DNA of 64,000 nt from Acidimicrobiia bacterium (GTDB lineage Bacteria > Actinomycetota > Acidimicrobiia > Spongiisociales > UBA11373). A program made the position numbers and the translations under genes. Below, one piece after another: positions 35,853-44,357 of the stretch (position 1 is the first letter of the stretch; every line of letters begins with the position of its first letter). The stretch spans positions 150,782 to 214,781 of the forward strand of contig JBBDMM010000010.1 in the NCBI GenBank assembly GCA_040878325.1, read 5' to 3'. A model generated the notes under the pieces. The model had not been told where the DNA came from, searched no databases, and saw only the letters and a list, made by a program, of their open reading frames with translations.

Positions 35853-36707
35853 TCATCCGACCTTGTAGAGAACGCGGGACTTCCCTGTGCCTCGCAACTC
35901 ATGGGTCCCGAACTCGACGAGAGCGATGTCGGCGTCGCTGACCAGCCCTGCCGTCACGTCCGAGATCAGAGTCTCTCCGGGGCCGGCCAGAGCGAGGATG
36001 CGGGCCGCCTCGTGGACGGTCACGCCGGAGATGTCTTCGCTGGCGAGGTCCACTTCGCCCGTATGGATGCCGATCCTGATGCGGAGGCCCAACGATCCCA
36101 GGGCCTCGTGGAGGGCGGGGGCGCATCTGATGGCGCGCGCCGCCCCGTCAAACGTCGCCAGGACGCCGTCGCCCGTGGTCGACACCAGGCGGCCCCGGAA
36201 GCGAGCAAGGGTGTCGCCAACGATGTTCCCATGCTGGGCGAGAAGCTCGCCCCATCGGGTTGGCCCGAGAGACGTCGCCGTTCCCGTGGAGTCGACCAGG
36301 TCGGTGAAAAGCACGGTGAGCAGGACCCGTCGGCTCAAACTGTCGAGCGGCGAGAGCCAGCTGCGTACCCCCGTCCAATCGATCGTCACGCACTCCTCAC
36401 CGCCGACGATCCAGCCGTCGTGGTGGGCAGGGATGTCGAACACCTCCCCGGGGCCCACCTCGAACTCTTCGCCGGTCGCCAACTGCACATGCATTATTCC
36501 CGATACCAGCAGGCCGATGTGTCGGACCTCACACCACTCCGTTCCCACCAAAGGTGCGACATGGGTCGACCACCGGAAACCAGCGGCGTGGACCGTGCGC
36601 GCCAGCCCGAATCCGCCGATTTCGAGAATCTCGGAGTGCACCAATCCGGGCACGTCGACGACCTCGTCGGGTTCTGAGAAACGCCTTACGACTGGTTTCG
36701 AGTCCAC
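35853..36707 (-). CDS. Cupin domain fused to a class III adenylate/guanylate cyclase domain
   Basis: 284 residues. Residues ~20-115 form a cupin (GGFGLARTVHAAGFRWSTHV, VSGIMHVQLATGEEFEVGPG, HDGWIVGGEE). Residues ~130-284 form a class III cyclase catalytic domain. Its metal-binding aspartates are in LFTDLVDST and STTGDGVLATF, and GVTVHEAARILALAGPGE carries the transition-state Arg. The canonical Asn of that loop is His, as I recall from some mycobacterial cyclases of this type. The cupin may be the sensor. Whether it makes cAMP is unproved. The GTG start gives VDSKPVV. Confidence 0.9.
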   Translation of the reverse strand: MDSKPVVRRFSEPDEVVDVPGLVHSEILEIGGFGLARTVHAAGFRWSTHVAPLVGTEWCEVRHIGLLVSGIMHVQLATGEEFEVGPGEVFDIPAHHDGWIVGGEECVTIDWTGVRSWLSPLDSLSRRVLLTVLFTDLVDSTGTATSLGPTRWGELLAQHGNIVGDTLARFRGRLVSTTGDGVLATFDGAARAIRCAPALHEALGSLGLRIRIGIHTGEVDLASEDISGVTVHEAARILALAGPGETLISDVTAGLVSDADIALVEFGTHELRGTGKSRVLYKVG

Positions 36708-36777
36708 GCGCCCCCTCGGCTCGCTCCAAGTCTGCCATCTAGTCGAGACGGCGCGCTGGTTGCTCGACGGTTGAGGG

Positions 36778-38004
36778 TCAGGGCCCGACCAGCGGGTAAA
36801 GCCACACCGCCGGATCGCCTACCGGTCGGGTTCCGTCCGCACCGGCCGCCACCAGGCCGGGTCCACCGGTGGTGACGGTGTTCATCCACCGATGCCCCGG
36901 CTCGGCGAAGGCGGCGGCTTCAATCTGAGCCCAGGTGGTCCCGTCGGCCGACAGCCAGACGGCCGGGATCCGGTTCCCGGCGATCGTCGTGTCGTAACCC
37001 ACGGCGACGAAGCCTTGGGGGCCGTAGGTCATCGCCGACACCCGTTGCACCAGGGGAAGGGCAAACGTCTCCTCGGCGACCCGGGTCCACGCCTGCCCGT
37101 CGGTGGACACCCACACGGCCACGTCGTTGTCCACGCCGGGCCGGCCGAGGATGTTGGTACCCGCCGCCACGTACCCCTCGGGGCCGGCGCTCACCGCACT
37201 GACGAACTGCCAACCCGGGCCCTCGAAGATGGGGTCGTCGACGAGCGACCAGGAGAGCCCGTCAGGCGACACCCAGACCCGGGCGTCCATGTGGAAGAGC
37301 CCGAACTGGTTGGGCCAGTAGTTGGATCCAGCCGCGACGAGTCCATGCTCGCCCACCGTGATCGAGTAGATCCGCTGGTGGCCGAACCCTCCAAGGGCGG
37401 GATCGAACACCCGCCTCCACTGGAGGCCGTCGGGCGACACCCAGACGGCGGCGTCCACCTGGTTGCCCGACATGTCGTGACCCGCTGCGACGAAGCCGGA
37501 GTCGGTGGCGACGACCGTGCGAATCTCCTGGTCACCGTCGTCGTTGAATCCGGGATCCAGCACTCTGATCCATTCCGTTCCGTCGACCGATGCCCACACT
37601 GCGGCGTCGAAGTTCCCACCCGAGCCGTCGAAGCCGACCGCGATGATCCCCGGCCCGCCCCAGGCGAGGTCGTGGATCCCCTGGGCCTGCGGCCCCCCAA
37701 ACAGGGGGCTGAGCACCCGGGTCCATGAGGTGCCGTCGGGGGAGATCCAGATGACGGCATCGGGGTCGGTCTGTGAAGAGTCGATACCGCTGGCGACGAG
37801 CCCGTCACCGGCCTCGATCACGTCGGTTATCCACTGGTACCCGTTGTCGAGCAGGGATTCGTCGTCGGTGCGGATCCACTCACCTACCCGCAGCGCCGGG
37901 AGCCCGGCGGTCGTCGTCACGTCGACCTGGATAGGCGCGCTGCGGCTACCCCCCGAGCACGAAGCGAGGAGCGTGGCGGCGAGGACGAGCGATCGGCGGA
38001 CCAG
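36778..38004 (-). CDS. Secreted lipoprotein with repeated WVSPDGxxW modules, probable CTG start
   Basis: 408 residues if translation begins at the CTG at 38004. Upstream of the first conventional start (GTG 37920) the frame stays open and encodes a perfect lipoprotein signal (VRRSLVLAATLLASCSGG, lipobox LASC). AGGAGG lies five bases before the CTG, with no ATG/GTG/TTG nearby. The mature protein has about six repeats of ~50 residues built on VAAG...DAAVWVSPDGLQWRRV, probably blades of a sialidase/BNR-like beta-propeller. Function unknown. Confidence 0.85.
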   Translation of the reverse strand: MVRRSLVLAATLLASCSGGSRSAPIQVDVTTTAGLPALRVGEWIRTDDESLLDNGYQWITDVIEAGDGLVASGIDSSQTDPDAVIWISPDGTSWTRVLSPLFGGPQAQGIHDLAWGGPGIIAVGFDGSGGNFDAAVWASVDGTEWIRVLDPGFNDDGDQEIRTVVATDSGFVAAGHDMSGNQVDAAVWVSPDGLQWRRVFDPALGGFGHQRIYSITVGEHGLVAAGSNYWPNQFGLFHMDARVWVSPDGLSWSLVDDPIFEGPGWQFVSAVSAGPEGYVAAGTNILGRPGVDNDVAVWVSTDGQAWTRVAEETFALPLVQRVSAMTYGPQGFVAVGYDTTIAGNRIPAVWLSADGTTWAQIEAAAFAEPGHRWMNTVTTGGPGLVAAGADGTRPVGDPAVWLYPLVGP

Positions 38005-38086
38005 GATGCCCTCCTGTCCACGGAGCTGGACCCGACCAGGATGCCAGATGTGGCGTCGCCGTGTGCCCCGGTGCCAGTTAGCCTCG

Positions 38087-39187
38087 ATGACGATGTTCCC
38101 TGACTTCGACTACTCGTCTCGCCTCGACCGTTTGCGTGCCCTCATGGCGGGCCAGGCCGTCGAGGTCGCCCTTCTCTCCGTGGGGGCCGACCTTCCCTAC
38201 TTCACCGGATATGAGGCGATGCCGCTCGAGCGGCTCACCATGCTGGTGGTGCCTGCCGACGACGAGGCCACCTTGGTCGTGCCCCGTCTGGAAGCCCCCC
38301 GAGTGATGGATCGCGGCGCCTTTTCAGTGCGGGACTGGGGGGAGACCGACGACCCGGTTGAGATCGTGGGCGGCATCGTGGGTCCCCGCACTCGTGCGGT
38401 GATCGCCGATCCCACCTGGTCGATCTTTCTGCTCGGTCTGCAGTCGCTCATCCCCAAGGCGTCGTTCGCCTCGGCGACCCCGCTGACGAGGGAGCTGCGG
38501 ATGCGCAAGGAGCCCGAGGAGATCCGCTGGCTCCGCCATGCGGCCGAGGCCACCGATCGAGTGGTCGCACGGCTTGACGAGGTTTCCTTCGCCGGACGGT
38601 CCGAGCGGGCAGTGGCCGGCGACATCGCGGCCATGACCGTCGCCGAGGGGCACGACGTCTCGACTTTCACGATCCTGGCCTCTGGCCCCAATTCGGCATC
38701 TCCGCACCACGAGACCGGCGATCGGGTTGTCACCGAAGGCGACTCGATCGTGCTCGACTTCGGGGGCCGGGCGCACGGATACCACTCCGACACCACCCGT
38801 ACGCTCCATGTCGGTCCGCCCTCCGCTCGGTACAGCGCGGCATTCGACGTGCTCGAGCGGGCGCAGGCTGCGGGCCGGGCCGCGGTGGTCCCCGGGGTGC
38901 CGGCCCAGGAGATCGATCGGGCCACCCGGGCCGCGATCGCCGACGCCGGATATGGCGATTTTTTCATCCATCGCACCGGGCACGGGATCGGTATCGAAGG
39001 TCACGAGCACCCGTACATCGTCGAGGGCAACGAACTCCCGGTCGAGACGGGCATGACCTTCTCGATCGAGCCCGGGATCTACGTGCCCGGCGAGTTCGGC
39101 ATGCGGATCGAGGACATCGTGGCGGTAGGACCTGATGGCATCGACGAACTGAACCGGTCCGATCGCAGCCTGCGAGTGGTGGCATGA
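38087..39187 (+). CDS. M24-family Xaa-Pro aminopeptidase-like protein
   Basis: 366 residues from the ATG at 38087 (a second ATG at 38093 is equally possible). An N-terminal creatinase-type domain (VGADLPYFTGYEAMPLERL) precedes the pita-bread catalytic domain. Its metal ligands are in VLDFGGRAHGYHSDTTRT (two Asp), HRTGHGIGIEGHEHP (His), FSIEPGIYVP (Glu) and MRIEDIV (Glu). All five ligands are present. It overlaps transketolase by 4 bases (ATGA). Confidence 0.92.
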   Translation: MTMFPDFDYSSRLDRLRALMAGQAVEVALLSVGADLPYFTGYEAMPLERLTMLVVPADDEATLVVPRLEAPRVMDRGAFSVRDWGETDDPVEIVGGIVGPRTRAVIADPTWSIFLLGLQSLIPKASFASATPLTRELRMRKEPEEIRWLRHAAEATDRVVARLDEVSFAGRSERAVAGDIAAMTVAEGHDVSTFTILASGPNSASPHHETGDRVVTEGDSIVLDFGGRAHGYHSDTTRTLHVGPPSARYSAAFDVLERAQAAGRAAVVPGVPAQEIDRATRAAIADAGYGDFFIHRTGHGIGIEGHEHPYIVEGNELPVETGMTFSIEPGIYVPGEFGMRIEDIVAVGPDGIDELNRSDRSLRVVA

Positions 39188-41112
39188 CCACCGACCAGCT
39201 GGCCGTCGACACGATCAGAGCCCTGGCCATGGACGCCGTCCAGCGCGCCGAGAGCGGCCACCCGGGGATGCCGATGGGAATGGCCGACATCGCGGTGGTG
39301 CTGTGGACCCGCCACCTGATGGTGGACCCAACCGATCCGCACTGGCACGATCGCGATCGATTCGTGGTCTCCAATGGGCACGGCTCGATGCTCCTCTACT
39401 CGCTGCTGCACCTCGCCGGCTTCGACATCTCGATGGATGACATCCGGAACTTTCGGCAAATCGGATCACCGACCCCGGGGCACCCCGAACGGGACCAGGA
39501 CCGTGGGATCGAGACCACCACCGGACCGCTCGGCCAGGGGTTCGGCACTGCAGTCGGGATGGCGATTGCAGAAGCCCACCTGCGTGCGGTCCTGGGCCCC
39601 GAGCTGGTGGACCATCGCACCTACGCCCTCGTCAGCGACGGCGACCTCATGGAGGGGATCTCATCCGAGGCAGCGTCGTTCGCCGGACGGCTGCGGCTGG
39701 GCCGGCTCGTCTACCTGTATGACGACAACGAGATCTCCATCGATGGCGACACCGACATCACATTCACCGAAGATGTCGGTGCCCGATTCGCCGCGTACAA
39801 CTGGCACGTGCTCGATGTCGACGGGCACGACCGGGAGGCGGTGGACCAGGCCATCACGGCCGCCAAGGCTGACGATCGACCCAGCCTCATCGTCTGCCAC
39901 ACCAAGATCGCTCATGGCGCACCCACCAAGGAAGGCACCGCCGAGGCTCACGGCAACCCGCTCGGTGAGGAGGAGATCGCGGCCACGAAGCGGGGGATGG
40001 GGTGGCCGGTCGATTCCAAGTTCGAGGTACCCGACGAGGTTTACGCACTGTTCCGTGAAGCCATGGTCAAGGGCACAGCTGCCCGGAAGGAGTGGGAAGG
40101 ACGGCGGGCCTCGGCGTCGGACGAGGAGTGGGACGCCTTCTTCGCTCCGCCACCGGTGGAAGTCGGCGACCTCGGATTCGCAGTCGGAGCATCGGTGGCC
40201 ACCCGCAAGGCGTCGGGCAAGGCGATCAACGCCATCGCCCCGTTCTACCCGGGGCTCCTCGGCGGGTCGGCCGACCTCGCTCCATCGACCAACACCCTCA
40301 TCGAAGGGAGTCCCGAGTTCCAGGACGACTACGCCGGCCGCAACTTCCGATTCGGGGTGCGGGAACACGCGATGGGGGCAGCCGTCAACGGGATGGCAAT
40401 CCACGGTGGGCTACGCCCCTACGGAGCGACCTTCCTCACCTTCAACGACTACATGCGTCCGGCGACCCGGCTGGCCGCGCTGATGCACGCCCCCAGCATC
40501 TTCATCTACACCCACGACTCGGTGTTCCTCGGCGAGGACGGCCCGACGCATCAGCCGATCGAGCACCTGGCTTCGCTGCGGGCGATGCCGAACATGTGGG
40601 TGATCCGCCCGGCCGACGCCGGCGAAGCCGGGGAAGCGTGGGAGATGGCGCTGCGCCGCACCGATGGGCCGTCGTGCCTGATCCTGACGCGCCAGGGCCT
40701 GCCGGTGCTGGAGCGGCCGCAGGGGTCGCTGCATCTGGGTGGATACGTCATCCGCCAGGGTGACGATGCCGTCCTGGTCGCCACCGGATCGGAGGTGTGG
40801 GTCGCCCTTGCCGCCGCCGAGCGCCTGGTCGACGCCGGCATCTCCTTGCGAGTCGTCTCACTCCCGTGCTGGGAGGCGTTCTTCGAGCAGGACGCCACTT
40901 ATCGGGAGTCAGTGCTCGGCCCGGACCTTCCCCGGGCGTCGCTCGAGGCTGCCGCCACTTTCGGCTGGGAGCGGATCGTCGGATCGGACGGCCTTGCCAT
41001 CGGCATCGACCACTTCGGCGAATCCGCCCCCTGGGAGGATCTAGCCAAGGCCTATGGATTCACCCCGGAGGCAGTCGCGGCGCGCGTGATCGAGTGGTTG
41101 AAGTCGAGGTAG
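39184..41112 (+). CDS. tkt: Transketolase
   Basis: 642 residues, slightly shorter than the usual ~660-700. N-terminal RALAMDAVQRAESGHPGMPMGMAD, the thiamine-diphosphate site GDGDLMEGISSEAASFAG...DDNEISIDG, and the central FRFGVREHAMGAAVNGMA and HDSVFLGEDGPTHQPIEHL are the family motifs. It transfers two-carbon units in the non-oxidative pentose phosphate pathway. It is coupled to the peptidase gene upstream (ATGA) without an obvious functional link; no transaldolase or Calvin-cycle genes adjoin it. Confidence 0.96.
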   Translation: MTTDQLAVDTIRALAMDAVQRAESGHPGMPMGMADIAVVLWTRHLMVDPTDPHWHDRDRFVVSNGHGSMLLYSLLHLAGFDISMDDIRNFRQIGSPTPGHPERDQDRGIETTTGPLGQGFGTAVGMAIAEAHLRAVLGPELVDHRTYALVSDGDLMEGISSEAASFAGRLRLGRLVYLYDDNEISIDGDTDITFTEDVGARFAAYNWHVLDVDGHDREAVDQAITAAKADDRPSLIVCHTKIAHGAPTKEGTAEAHGNPLGEEEIAATKRGMGWPVDSKFEVPDEVYALFREAMVKGTAARKEWEGRRASASDEEWDAFFAPPPVEVGDLGFAVGASVATRKASGKAINAIAPFYPGLLGGSADLAPSTNTLIEGSPEFQDDYAGRNFRFGVREHAMGAAVNGMAIHGGLRPYGATFLTFNDYMRPATRLAALMHAPSIFIYTHDSVFLGEDGPTHQPIEHLASLRAMPNMWVIRPADAGEAGEAWEMALRRTDGPSCLILTRQGLPVLERPQGSLHLGGYVIRQGDDAVLVATGSEVWVALAAAERLVDAGISLRVVSLPCWEAFFEQDATYRESVLGPDLPRASLEAAATFGWERIVGSDGLAIGIDHFGESAPWEDLAKAYGFTPEAVAARVIEWLKSR

Positions 41113-41114
41113 AG

Positions 41115-41136
41115 ACGGCCATGCTCCGACGGCCGT
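41115..41136. terminator. Weak bidirectional hairpin between tkt and sat/cysC
   Basis: ACGGCC ... GGCCGT with a 10-base loop, in the 30-base gap between the two convergent stop codons. Confidence 0.4.
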
Positions 41137-41142
41137 AGGCAC

Positions 41143-42870
41143 TCAGTCGCGCGACGCGTCGATGTATCCCTGTGACTCGAGGTGGAGGATGATTCGCTGG
41201 GCGGCGTGCTCGGGGGTGATGTCGGAGGTGTCGATCACCACGTCGGCGTCGGCAGGTTCCTCATAGGGATCCGAAATCCCGGTGAACTCCTTGATGATCC
41301 CGGCGCGGGCCTTGGCGTACAGTCCCTTGCGGTCGCGGGACTCGCACACGTCGATCGGCGTCGAGATCCACACCAGTTCGAACCCTCCTACCGGCTCGAT
41401 CGTCTCGCGAACCAGGCGGCGCACCTCGTCATAGGGGGCGATGGGGGCGCAGATGGCGATGCCGCCGTTCTTGGTGATCTCCGACGCCACGTAGCCGATG
41501 CGGGTGATGTTCAGGTCGCGGTGCTCCTTGGAGAATCCCAACTCCGACGAGAGGTTCTTGCGGACGATGTCGCCATCGAGCAGCGTCACCGGACGGCCGC
41601 CCATCTCCAGGAGCTTGATCCGCAGCACGTTGGCGACGGTCGATTTGCCCGACCCCGACAAGCCGGTCATGAAGATCGTGAAGCCCTGACGGCTACGCGG
41701 GGGATGGGTCTTGCGAAGCTCATCGGCGACCTGAGCGAACGTGAACCACTCCGGGATCTCACGACCGTCCTGGAGCCGATCACGCAGGTCGGTGCCGGAT
41801 ATCGAGAGTGTCTTGGTGCCGTCGGCCACCTCGTCCATCGGGCGGTATTCATCCTCATCCGGGAGGTACACCATCATCTTGAACGGCACCATGCCCACGC
41901 CGAGCTCCTCCTCGAACTGGGAGAGCATCTCCTGGGCGTCGTACGGCCCGTAGAAGGGCTGGCCACTCGAGTCGTCGCCCGGCCCGGCGTGGTCGCGGCC
42001 CACGATGAAGTAGGTGCAGCCGTGGTTCTTGCGGATGATGGCGTGCCACACCGCCTCGCGCGGTCCGGCCATCCGCATGGCGAGGGGGAGCAGTGCCAGC
42101 TCGGCCGTGTTATTGGGGTACCGCGACATGACGGCTTGATAGGCGCGCACCCGGGTGTAGTGGTCCACATCTCCGGGCTTGGTCATCCCGACCACGGGGT
42201 GGATCAACAGATTGGCCTTGACCTCGCGGGCAGCGCGGACCGTGAGTTCGAGGTGGGCCCGGTGCATCGGGTTGCGGGTCTGGAACGCCACGATCCTTCG
42301 CCAGCCTCGTCGGGCGAAACGCTGACGGACCTCGGCCGGAGTCATTCGCAGCGTGGCGAAGTCGTAGTGGTGGGGGAGGCCGACGGCTTCGATCGTGCCT
42401 CCGACGTACCAGGGGTGGGTGCGGTCGAGCAGGTGGGCGACGCCGGGGTGCTTGCGATCGGTGGTGCCGAACACCTGGCGGGCTTCCTCCTCGCGGTCCG
42501 GCTGCCACACATCCGAAACCCGGAGCGCGCCCAGCATCACTCCCTCGTCGTCGCGGAGGGCCAGCATGTCGCCCTCCGCGAGTGATTTCGCCAATTCCTC
42601 GGGCACGTCGAGCGTGATCGGGATCGGCCACAACGTGCCATCGGCGAGTCGCATCTCGTCGCGCACCCGCTCGTAGTCGGCTCGCCCGAGAAATCCGGTC
42701 AATGGCGAGAACCCACCGTTTGCCAACAACTCGTAGTCGCAGAGGTGCCGGGGCGACAGGTCGAGGGACGGCCAGTCGCGTGACTGTTCTTTCATCTCGT
42801 CGGCGCGAGCCTGGTCGACGATCAGGTCGACGAGAGAGCCGCCGTGGGGCGCGATCAGGCTGTCGGACAC
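41143..42870 (-). CDS. Bifunctional sulfate adenylyltransferase / adenylylsulfate kinase
   Basis: 575 residues. N-terminal ATP sulfurylase (~1-390): PHGGSLVDLIV at the start, FQTRNPMHRAHLEL (QxRNPxHxxH), PVVGMTKPGDVDHY and FIVGRDHAGPGDD. C-terminal APS kinase (~395-575): Walker A GLSGSGKST, the DGDIVRKNL loop and FKEFTGISDPYEEP. It converts sulfate to PAPS in two steps. The order sulfurylase-kinase is the fungal/bacterial type, opposite to animal PAPS synthase. The GTG start at 42870 has GGAAGG upstream. No PAPS reductase genes are nearby, so PAPS may serve assimilation or sulfation. Confidence 0.95.
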   Translation of the reverse strand: MSDSLIAPHGGSLVDLIVDQARADEMKEQSRDWPSLDLSPRHLCDYELLANGGFSPLTGFLGRADYERVRDEMRLADGTLWPIPITLDVPEELAKSLAEGDMLALRDDEGVMLGALRVSDVWQPDREEEARQVFGTTDRKHPGVAHLLDRTHPWYVGGTIEAVGLPHHYDFATLRMTPAEVRQRFARRGWRRIVAFQTRNPMHRAHLELTVRAAREVKANLLIHPVVGMTKPGDVDHYTRVRAYQAVMSRYPNNTAELALLPLAMRMAGPREAVWHAIIRKNHGCTYFIVGRDHAGPGDDSSGQPFYGPYDAQEMLSQFEEELGVGMVPFKMMVYLPDEDEYRPMDEVADGTKTLSISGTDLRDRLQDGREIPEWFTFAQVADELRKTHPPRSRQGFTIFMTGLSGSGKSTVANVLRIKLLEMGGRPVTLLDGDIVRKNLSSELGFSKEHRDLNITRIGYVASEITKNGGIAICAPIAPYDEVRRLVRETIEPVGGFELVWISTPIDVCESRDRKGLYAKARAGIIKEFTGISDPYEEPADADVVIDTSDITPEHAAQRIILHLESQGYIDASRD

Positions 42871-42989
42871 GATGCGGTTCCTTCCGGACGAGGGCCGCAG
42901 GCGATGGCGCCGCGGCGGGGCCCCCAGTGTACCGGGTCGCGTTTCAGCCCCCGGAGGGGTCAGGAGGGGCTGCCCTAGACTCGCCCGCC

Positions 42990-43643
42990 TTGGATCCTTC
43001 TCTCGTCCTCTCCGCGTGGGCCAGCGGCATCGCCGCGGGGTTGGCGCTGGTCGCAGCCTGGCGTGTCGTCGGATCCGGGTACGCCCTCCTCGCGGCGGGG
43101 GTGGCGCTCCTCTTCGGTATCCCGGCGGCATTGGCCGGCGGGGGTCCGGCGGCGTGGGCGGGCTGCGGGCTGGTGTTGATGGCGGCGGCGATGTCGCGTC
43201 GCCCTCCTGCGGTTGTGATCCTGGCGGCGGCGGCCGCCTGTTCGTTCGGTGCCGCCGCCGCGCTCGCCGACCGCCCGCTCCTTGCCATCTCCGGGGGGTT
43301 GTTTCTCGGGGCGGTGACCAGCGAGATGATGCTCGGGCACTGGTACCTGGTCGACCCGCGCCTGCCGCGGCCCGCCCTTCGGCGGCTCGCCATCATCGGA
43401 GCGGCCGGGGGTGTCATCGACGCGGCGCTGGTCGCGGCCCACGGAGGCGTGCCGTGGGCTCCGGCCGAAGCAGTGACGGGCTGGGCGTTCGTGGTGCTGG
43501 CGGCCACCACGGTCCTGCTCATGGTGGCCGTCGGCCTGGCGCTACGGGAGCGGGGCTACTCGGGGGTGATGGCCGCCACCGGCCTCTCTTATCTCGCCAT
43601 GCTCACCGCCGCCGGCGCGATGGTCCTGGGAAGGATGCTGTAG
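42990..43643 (+). CDS. Hypothetical multi-pass membrane protein
   Basis: 217 residues, almost all hydrophobic, with about seven helices separated by short loops. A more polar conserved-looking stretch is GHWYLVDPRLPRPALRRL. I do not recognise the family. The TTG at 42990 is the only good candidate start; an AGGAGG lies too far upstream (~25 bases) to be convincing. It is divergent from the sulfurylase gene and is followed by a large heptamer-repeat element. Confidence 0.75.
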   Translation: MDPSLVLSAWASGIAAGLALVAAWRVVGSGYALLAAGVALLFGIPAALAGGGPAAWAGCGLVLMAAAMSRRPPAVVILAAAAACSFGAAAALADRPLLAISGGLFLGAVTSEMMLGHWYLVDPRLPRPALRRLAIIGAAGGVIDAALVAAHGGVPWAPAEAVTGWAFVVLAATTVLLMVAVGLALRERGYSGVMAATGLSYLAMLTAAGAMVLGRML

Positions 43644-43644
43644 A

Positions 43645-43756
43645 GAGTCAAGAGCCAAGATTCAAGAATCAAGAAGCGCGACTCGCAGTCGGAGATACGA
43701 CGGATCTCGGATCTGCGATTCGGACGAGCTCTTGGCTCTTGACTCTTGGCTCTTGG
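43645..43756. repeat. Nested inverted heptamer element (AAGANNC outside, GATCTCG-type inside)
   Basis: Left array 43650-43677: AAGAGCC, AAGATTC, AAGAATC, AAGAAGC. Right array 43728-43756: GCTCTT, GGCTCTT, GACTCTT, GGCTCTT, GG. Between them another inverted pair, CGCAG...GAGAT / ATCTC...CTGCG, is itself partly 7-periodic (GATCTCG, GATCTGC, GATTCGG). It fills the 43644-43799 gap. Confidence 0.8.
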
Positions 43757-43760
43757 CGGA

Positions 43761-43777
43761 GCCCGGCGAAGCCGGGC
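43761..43777. terminator. Short hairpin upstream of the adenosyltransferase gene
   Basis: GCCCGGC, loop GAA, GCCGGGC: a perfect 7-bp stem directly after the heptamer element. It probably ends the upstream transcript. Confidence 0.45.
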
Positions 43778-43799
43778 GACCCCTTACACTCCGCCCCGC

Positions 43800-44357
43800 A
43801 TGAAGATCTACACCAGGCGGGGTGACGACGGGTCGACCGGGCTGTTTCATGGGGGCAGGGTGGCGAAGGACGAGACCGGGCCTGAGGCTTACGGGACGGT
43901 CGACGAGGCGGTTTCGGCACTCGGGGTGGCCCGGGCCCTCGCCTCAGGGGACCTGGCCGACCAGATTCTCAGTGTTCAGCGTGACCTGTTCGTCGTGGCG
44001 GCGGAGCTGGCCACTTCGGCGGAGCGTCGCGGCTTGCTGGAAGCGGGGGTGTCGCTCACCACTGCGTCGATGGTGGTCGCCCTCGAGGCGCGGATCGACG
44101 ACATCGAAGCCGAGCGCGGCCTGCCGAACGAGTTCATCGTCCCCGGCGGATCGCCGGTGGCGGCGGCGCTCGACCTCGCCCGGTCTATCACTCGCCGGGC
44201 CGAGCGGCGAGCGGTGACTCATGTCCGTCACTCGGGCATCGAGGACTCATTCGTGGTGCCCTACCTCAACCGGCTCGCCGACTATTTGTATGTACTCGCC
44301 CGCTCGGCCGAGGCCGCGTGGATACCCAGCCGAACCGAAGCAGAGGAGAGCGGATGA
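43800..44357 (+). CDS. Cob(I)alamin adenosyltransferase, PduO type
   Basis: 185 residues. MKIYTRRGDDGSTGLFHGGRVAKD carries the family's ATP-binding N-terminus (K-x-YT-x-x-GDxGxT). The C-terminal part has FIVPGGSPVAAALDLARSITRRAERRAV (R-x-x-x-R-x-x-E-R motif) and the final SFVVPYLNRLADYLYVLAR. It makes adenosylcobalamin, the cofactor of the two mutase subunits encoded at 24.9 and 55.8 kb. It overlaps pepA by 4 bases (ATGA). Confidence 0.94.
   Translation: MKIYTRRGDDGSTGLFHGGRVAKDETGPEAYGTVDEAVSALGVARALASGDLADQILSVQRDLFVVAAELATSAERRGLLEAGVSLTTASMVVALEARIDDIEAERGLPNEFIVPGGSPVAAALDLARSITRRAERRAVTHVRHSGIEDSFVVPYLNRLADYLYVLARSAEAAWIPSRTEAEESG

Noticed and set aside
43644-43799. Possible cobalamin riboswitch upstream of the adenosyltransferase
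   Set aside because: The gap is filled by heptamer repeats and a hairpin; the B12-box-like conserved core was not found.
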